A stretch of DNA of 64,000 nt from Oscillospiraceae bacterium (GTDB lineage Bacteria; Bacillota; Clostridia; Oscillospirales; Oscillospiraceae). Made by a program: the position numbers and the translations under genes. The stretch is taken from NCBI GenBank assembly GCA_015067835.1, contig SVLS01000007.1, forward strand, positions 1-64,000, read 5' to 3'. The notes under the pieces are model-generated. The model was not told where the DNA came from, did no database searches, and saw only the letters and a program-made list of their open reading frames with translations. Positions 59,721 to 64,000 of the stretch are shown here, one piece after another. Position 1 is the stretch's first letter, and each line of letters starts with the position of its first letter.

Positions 59721-60002
59721 ATGCTAAAAATTGGTATTCAGTTCTTCGCGCACCATAAGGGCGGCGGTTCCACCAAGAACGGCCGTGATTCCGAGGCAAA
59801 ACGCCTGGGCGTAAAGCGTGCAGATGGTCAGTTTGTTCTGGCCGGTAACATTCTGGTTCGCCAGAGAGGTACCCACATCCATCCCGGTGTCAATGTTGGC
59901 ATTGGCAAGGATGACACTCTGTTTGCTCTGGTTGACGGTACCGTCAAGTTCGAGCGCAAGGGTAAAGACCGTCGGCAGTGCTCCGTGTACGCCGAGCAGT
60001 AA
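59721..60002 (+). CDS. rpmA: 50S ribosomal protein L27 (with Prp-cleaved extension)
   Basis: A 93-aa L27. The N-terminus [17 protein letters not shown] carries the nine-residue extension typical of Firmicutes, with the Prp site between Phe9 and Ala10; mature L27 then begins AHHKGGGST. The body has [21 protein letters not shown] and [22 protein letters not shown] overlaps the prp stop. A terminator follows. Confidence 0.97.
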   Translation: MLKIGIQFFAHHKGGGSTKNGRDSEAKRLGVKRADGQFVLAGNILVRQRGTHIHPGVNVGIGKDDTLFALVDGTVKFERKGKDRRQCSVYAEQ

Positions 60003-60019
60003 AAGCGTATGAGAAGCGA

Positions 60020-60056
60020 AGGGCTGTTGCAAACTATCTGCGACAGCCCTTTTTCT
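60020..60056 (+). terminator. rpmA terminator
   Basis: AGGGCTGT pairs with ACAGCCCT around a 15-nt loop, followed by TTTTTCTT. Confidence 0.8.
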
Positions 60057-60096
60057 TGAAAACGAGAAAAAGTTCCGATGACAGGAGGAACGAAAA

Positions 60097-61377
60097 ATGG
60101 AAATGTTTGTAGATAAGGTACGCATCACCGTCTGCGGCGGCAAAGGCGGAGACGGTGCGGTGGCCTTTCATCGTGAAAAATATGTGGCGGCCGGCGGCCC
60201 GGATGGCGGCGACGGCGGTCATGGCGGCAGTGTCATCCTGCGGGTGAATGATAATTTGTCCACCTTGCTGGATTTCCGCTATAAGCGTAAATATGCCGCC
60301 CAGGGCGGCGTGAATGGCTCTACCCGAAGAATGAACGGCAAACGGGGAGAACCCCTGATTATTCAGGTGCCCCGTGGCACGGTGGTTCGTGATGCAGAAA
60401 CCAACGCCATTATTATTGATATGTCCTCCGGAGAGGATTTTGTCATTGCCAAAGGCGGCCGTGGCGGCTGGGGAAATGCTCATTTTGCCACCCCCTCCCG
60501 GCAGGTTCCCCGCTTTGCGAAAGCCGGCCTGAAGGGCCAGGAACGGGATGTGATCCTGGAGCTGAAGCTGTTGGCAGATGTAGGCTTGGTTGGTTTCCCC
60601 AACGTGGGCAAGTCCACCTTGCTTTCCGTTACCTCCAATGCACGCCCCAAGATTGCAAACTACCATTTCACCACACTGTTCCCCAATCTGGGCGTAATCT
60701 ATGTGGAAGAAGGGGTATCCTTTGTGATGGCGGATATTCCCGGTATTATTGAGGGCGCAGCGGAAGGCGCCGGCTTGGGTCATGATTTTCTGCGCCATAT
60801 TGACCGCTGCCGTTTGCTGATTCACGTTGTGGATGTTTCCGGCAGCGAAGGTCGCGATCCGGTGGAGGATTTCAACGCCATTTGTGATGAGCTGGCGAAT
60901 TACAGCGTGGATTTGAGCAACCGTCCGATGATTGTGGCGGCCAATAAATGTGATTTGCTCAGCCCGGATTCTGACAATTTGCAGCGGCTGAAAGCAGTTG
61001 TGGAAGCGGCTGGCTGCGAGTTGTATGAAATTTCCGCAGGTACTACCCAGGGTACACGGAACCTGATGCGTGTGGTGGCAGAGCGTCTGCGCACATTGCC
61101 TCCCGTGACAATCTATGAGCCGGAATATGTGGAGCCGACGGTGGAGGCCGGAGACCCCAGCGCACTGGAAATTGAACACTACGGAAGCACCTGGCTGGTG
61201 ACTGGCACTTGGCTGGAACGACTGGTTCAAAATATCAATTTCGACGATTTTGAAGCCAAAAATTATTTTGACTTACAGCTCAGAAAGTGCGGTTTATTCG
61301 CCCGTTTGGAGGAAATGGGCATTCAGGATGGGGATACTGTCGATATTTATGATTTGGAATTCGAATATCAGCGATAA
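60097..61377 (+). CDS. obgE: GTPase ObgE/CgtA
   Basis: A 426-aa Obg GTPase, needed for 50S assembly and stress signalling. The Gly-rich Obg fold (CGGKGGDGAVAFHREKYV, GGDGGHGGSVILRV, KGGRGGWGNAHFATP) is followed by the G domain: GFPNVGKSTLLSV, switch region with HFTTLFPNLG, DIPGIIEGA and ANKCDL. The C-terminal OCT domain (ENIDDFEAKNYF-like: NINFDDFEAKNYFDLQL) has DTVDIYDLEFE near the end. ACAGGAGGAACG precedes ATG. Confidence 0.96.
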   Translation: MEMFVDKVRITVCGGKGGDGAVAFHREKYVAAGGPDGGDGGHGGSVILRVNDNLSTLLDFRYKRKYAAQGGVNGSTRRMNGKRGEPLIIQVPRGTVVRDAETNAIIIDMSSGEDFVIAKGGRGGWGNAHFATPSRQVPRFAKAGLKGQERDVILELKLLADVGLVGFPNVGKSTLLSVTSNARPKIANYHFTTLFPNLGVIYVEEGVSFVMADIPGIIEGAAEGAGLGHDFLRHIDRCRLLIHVVDVSGSEGRDPVEDFNAICDELANYSVDLSNRPMIVAANKCDLLSPDSDNLQRLKAVVEAAGCELYEISAGTTQGTRNLMRVVAERLRTLPPVTIYEPEYVEPTVEAGDPSALEIEHYGSTWLVTGTWLERLVQNINFDDFEAKNYFDLQLRKCGLFARLEEMGIQDGDTVDIYDLEFEYQR

Positions 61378-61382
61378 AGTAT

Positions 61383-61411
61383 TTGCCATTTTCAACTTTT
61401 TTTGTTATAAT
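61383..61411 (+). promoter_or_regulatory. Promoter of the AraC-family gene at 61465
   Basis: TTGCCA, 17-nt spacer, TATAAT, starting only 6 bp after the obgE stop. Confidence 0.72.
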
Positions 61412-61412
61412 G

Positions 61413-61441
61413 ATGGGGTCACCAAAGGGTGACCCCATTCT
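61413..61441 (+). terminator. Hairpin at the start of the AraC transcript / obgE terminator
   Basis: ATGGGGTCACC pairs with GGTGACCCCAT around a 4-nt loop, then TTCTT. It could end obgE transcripts while lying at the very 5' end of the transcript from the promoter just upstream. Confidence 0.55.
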
Positions 61442-61464
61442 TACATTTCAAGGGGGCGAATGTG

Positions 61465-62616
61465 ATGATTCAACATCTTAATCATTTGAACTTTAAGGAC
61501 TTCGGCCTTGTGGAGTCGGAGCGCAATGTAGCGGTAGAGGAGAGTACAGCGGAGGAATGGAAAACGCTGACGCTGAACTGGAATCAATATACGGTATATC
61601 AGGCCGTGGAAGAAACAAGAATAATCAACAACAGCGGTATGGCGGTGCTTTCGGTATCCCTGGACGGCATTGAGTATCGGTCGTTTTATTTGGATAAGCG
61701 TGTGCACTTGAATGCCAATGTATTTTTCTACTTGTCCCCGTTTTATAAAGAACAGGCAACCGTGAAGCTGTTGTCTCAAGAAGAGCCGGAACTCATTTGT
61801 GTGCAGACAGAGCCTGCAACCTCTCTTGTGCAGAGCAGTATGCATGTCACCGAGATTTATACCCTTTTCTACCACGAAAAGGAACGGGGCTTCTTCTTTG
61901 CCGGAGAATCCCATCCGGTTTTGGAGCTGACCTATGTGGATCAGGGAACAGTTCACTCTGTGGCAGATGGGCAGGAGCTGATTCTGGAGCAGGGCGATAT
62001 GGTTTTCTACGGTGCAAACCAATGGCACATGCAGTATGCCGACATTGATATGGCACCCCGCTACGTAACCTTATCTTTTGAGATTGAGGGAGGAGACCTT
62101 GACGCTTTGCTGAATCGGAAGATTCGCCCACCTCAGGCCGCTATTACGTTGGTGCAGCAAATTTTGCGGGAGCAGGAGCGTATGGAACCCTACGCAATGG
62201 ATATGATTGCATCGATGCTGACGCAGCTTTTGCTGATTCTGCTGCGCCATCAGGCACCTACCGGCAAGCTGATGGCCTCCAACTCCATGAATTCAGAAAA
62301 TGCCATCATCCGTCGGGCACAGCAGTATATTTGCGACCATATTCGGGAAAAGCTGACCGTACCGGTGGTGGCACGGATGGTGGATGTAAGCCCCAGCTAT
62401 ATGACGGCATTGTTCCACAAGAATTTGCAAATCTCTCCCGGTGAATACATCCGGCGGATTAAAATTCAGGAAAGCAAGCAGATGATTCGGGAAGGCAACC
62501 TTAATTTTACGGAAATTGCGGCGGAGCTTCATTATTCAACGGTACATCATTTCTCCCGCCAGTTTAAGGATAAATTTGGCATCACTCCAACGGAATATGC
62601 CAAATCGGTACGGTAA
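61465..62616 (+). CDS. AraC-family transcriptional regulator
   Basis: A 383-aa regulator, longer than the others. A unique N-terminal region (1-115) is followed by a cupin sensor (about 120-210; FAGESHPVLELTYVDQG and ILEQGDMVFYGANQWH) and an AraC domain with VPVVARMVDVSPSYMTALF and FTEIAAELHYSTVHHFSRQF, ending GITPTEYAKSV. ATG 61465 is preceded by AGGGGG. No sugar operon lies beside it; the neighbours are obgE and a YmdB-type gene, so its targets are probably elsewhere. Confidence 0.9.
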   Translation: MIQHLNHLNFKDFGLVESERNVAVEESTAEEWKTLTLNWNQYTVYQAVEETRIINNSGMAVLSVSLDGIEYRSFYLDKRVHLNANVFFYLSPFYKEQATVKLLSQEEPELICVQTEPATSLVQSSMHVTEIYTLFYHEKERGFFFAGESHPVLELTYVDQGTVHSVADGQELILEQGDMVFYGANQWHMQYADIDMAPRYVTLSFEIEGGDLDALLNRKIRPPQAAITLVQQILREQERMEPYAMDMIASMLTQLLLILLRHQAPTGKLMASNSMNSENAIIRRAQQYICDHIREKLTVPVVARMVDVSPSYMTALFHKNLQISPGEYIRRIKIQESKQMIREGNLNFTEIAAELHYSTVHHFSRQFKDKFGITPTEYAKSVR

Positions 62617-62653
62617 AGCGTAGCCTACAGTGCGTTTGAAAGAGGTGTTGCGC

Positions 62654-63448
62654 GTGGAATTGAAAATATTGGCGGTTGGAGATGTGGTTGGCAATCCGGG
62701 AATGGATCGGATTTGCCGCAGCCTGCGCTATTTGAAAAGAAAATGTCAGGCGGATTTTGTCGTGGTAAACGGAGAAAATGCCAGCGTTGTGGGCATTACT
62801 CCGGCACAGGCAGAGGAAATCTTTGATGCCGGCGCAGATGTCATTACAATGGGCAATCATACCTGGGGAAAGCGGGAGATTGCGGCGTATATGGATGACT
62901 GCAGCCGTATTTTGCGCCCGGCGAATTATGCGCCCCAGGTTCCGGGACGGGGCTACGGCATTTTTGAAACAGAAGCAGGTCCGGTTGCAGTGATTGATTT
63001 GATTGGTCGGTGCAATATGGATTACAGCCCCAATAATCCATTTTTGATGATTGAGGAGATTCTCCAAAAGATTGATGCAAAAATGATTTTTGTGGAGATG
63101 CACGCAGAGGCTACTTCTGAAAAGCTGGCCATGGGATATATGCTGGATGGGCGCATCAGTGCCCTGTGGGGCACACATACCCATGTGCCCACGGCCGATG
63201 CTCAGATTTTGCCCAAGGGAACCGGCTATGTGACGGATTTGGGTATGACCGGTCCTAGTCATTCTGTTTTGGGAATTCGTCCGGAATTGTCTGTTTCCAA
63301 GTTCCGGGGAGACTTGCCTACCCGGTATCAATGGGCAAACGGACCGACAAAAATGGAAGCGGTGCTGTTTACGGTGGATGCACAAACCGGACGGTGCCTG
63401 CAAGCAGAAAGGGTGGATTTACGCGATGAAAATACTGCACAGCGCTGA
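62654..63448 (+). CDS. YmdB-type metallophosphoesterase (TIGR00282 family)
   Basis: A 264-aa dimetal phosphodiesterase related to B. subtilis YmdB, a 2',3'-cyclic nucleotide phosphodiesterase that affects biofilm and sporulation choices. Motifs: ILAVGDVVGNPGMD (metal Asp), VVNGENAS (Asn, Glu), TMGNHTWGKREI (Asn-His), IFVEMHAEATSEK and LWGTHTHVPTAD. GTG 62654 is chosen (AGAGGTG 6 nt upstream); the frame extends to 62630. It overlaps the next gene by 23 bp. Confidence 0.92.
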   Translation: MELKILAVGDVVGNPGMDRICRSLRYLKRKCQADFVVVNGENASVVGITPAQAEEIFDAGADVITMGNHTWGKREIAAYMDDCSRILRPANYAPQVPGRGYGIFETEAGPVAVIDLIGRCNMDYSPNNPFLMIEEILQKIDAKMIFVEMHAEATSEKLAMGYMLDGRISALWGTHTHVPTADAQILPKGTGYVTDLGMTGPSHSVLGIRPELSVSKFRGDLPTRYQWANGPTKMEAVLFTVDAQTGRCLQAERVDLRDENTAQR

Positions 63449-64000
63449 CTGGCATCTGGATGCACCGATGACTGGTCGCAGCGAAGAACAGGCTCGGTTT
63501 TTGCGGCAGGAATTGCGGAAAATTCCGCAAAAGGTATGCCAGGTTGCGAAGCAGGAACATTGCGAATTGATGCTCCTGGCCGGCGATTTGTTTGACGGTG
63601 CTTACACGCAGGATTCTTTCCAGGCGGTTTATGAAGCGCTGGAGGAAGTGGGCATTCCGGTGTTTATCACCCCGGGCAACCACGATTTTTGTAAGCTGGG
63701 CTCACCCTATCTGGAGGAGCGTTGGCCTTCCAATGTGCACATTTTTAAGCATCCGGTGATGGAGGCTGTTCCGCTTCCGGAGCTTAACTGTACGATTTTT
63801 GGCGCCGGATATGAGGCAATGGAATGTCCGGGGCTGCTGGAGGATTTTCATGCAGAGGGAGATTATCGCTGGAATATCGGCGTGCTTCACGCAGATGCGA
63901 CCAATACATCCTCTCCTTACTGCCCTGTAAACGCCCAGCAGGTGCGCCTGTCCGGCTTGGATTATCTGGCGCTTGGGCATATCCATAAGTCTGATAGCTT
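63426..64000 (+). CDS. SbcD/YhaO-type DNA repair exonuclease (truncated by window end)
   Basis: The first 191 codons of a calcineurin-like nuclease. Metal-site motifs in order are LHSADWHLDAP (Asp, His), LLAGDLFDGAYT, PVFITPGNHDF, VLHADATN and ALGHIHKS. This is the Mre11/SbcD fold; the pattern fits the YhaO subgroup, in which a partner AAA/SbcC-like gene (yhaN) usually follows beyond the window. It starts inside the end of the YmdB-type gene. The 3' end is not present. Confidence 0.88.
   Translation, partial: MKILHSADWHLDAPMTGRSEEQARFLRQELRKIPQKVCQVAKQEHCELMLLAGDLFDGAYTQDSFQAVYEALEEVGIPVFITPGNHDFCKLGSPYLEERWPSNVHIFKHPVMEAVPLPELNCTIFGAGYEAMECPGLLEDFHAEGDYRWNIGVLHADATNTSSPYCPVNAQQVRLSGLDYLALGHIHKSDS

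Overview
The window looks like a chromosomal segment of an anaerobic, spore-forming Firmicute, most likely an uncultured gut member of the Oscillospiraceae/Clostridia. Supporting signs are a spoVAC gene, an IspH-ribosomal protein S1 fusion, the dnaG-rpoD arrangement, Prp next to an N-terminally extended L27, strong AGGAGG ribosome binding sites, and sigma-A promoters with 17-bp spacers. The species assignment is inference.

Positions 1-4290 are accessory. They hold a 22-codon hydrophobic ORF, a promoter followed by about 600 nt of densely base-paired sequence with no convincing gene (candidate large ornate RNA), a stretch with five TTCGAA palindromes and an attenuator-like structure, a tyrosine recombinase with a small partner gene, and an A+T-rich pair of minus-strand genes (a two-helix membrane protein with a GAF-like end, and a 72-aa protein). 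This cargo ends at the 3' side of tRNA-Trp and tRNA-Met, the classic position of an integrated element, but no duplicated tRNA end was found in the window.

Positions 4470-16200 mix housekeeping (a DEDDh exonuclease, SpoVAC, a YitT membrane protein, glycerate kinase, an ECF S component) with sugar-catabolic modules. Each module has a divergent AraC-type regulator: an FAD oxidoreductase, and an isomerase plus two Gfo/Idh/MocA dehydrogenases. A fossil of the spoVAC 3' end, broken by a GC-rich structured insert, lies at 9189-9421. Positions 16200-30300 hold nagB, tmcAL/ackA, a very large secreted heparinase-type lyase split by one in-frame TGA, birA with a membrane acyltransferase-like gene, a homocysteine methyltransferase-like gene and an M29 aminopeptidase.

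Positions 30400-52800 are mostly core information processing: rpmE, hflX, a YigZ-type gene, dnaG, a housekeeping sigma factor, a second degenerate sigma-like gene, cmk, ispH-rpsA, cysK/cysE, tex, ftsH, rlmB, a P-type-ATPase-like protein lacking the catalytic Asp, and an EF-G paralogue. A GH36-like galactosidase is embedded here. Positions 52900-57800 form another sugar module: a TIM-barrel hydrolase-like protein, an AraC regulator and two tandem paralogous dehydrogenases with a cysteine cluster.

Positions 57783-58450 carry tRNA-Val(GAC) followed, in its own direction, by two extra copies of its 3' end and terminator within repeats of about 240-250 bp. This resembles the E. coli tyrT/rtT arrangement. 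The window closes with a NusG-domain-II protein, rplU-prp-rpmA-obgE, an AraC regulator, a YmdB-type phosphodiesterase and a truncated SbcD/YhaO-type nuclease. The observations most worth following are the large RNA candidate, the tRNA-Val repeats, the nonsense-split lyase, the degenerate sigma factor, the pseudo-P-type ATPase and the GAF membrane protein pair.
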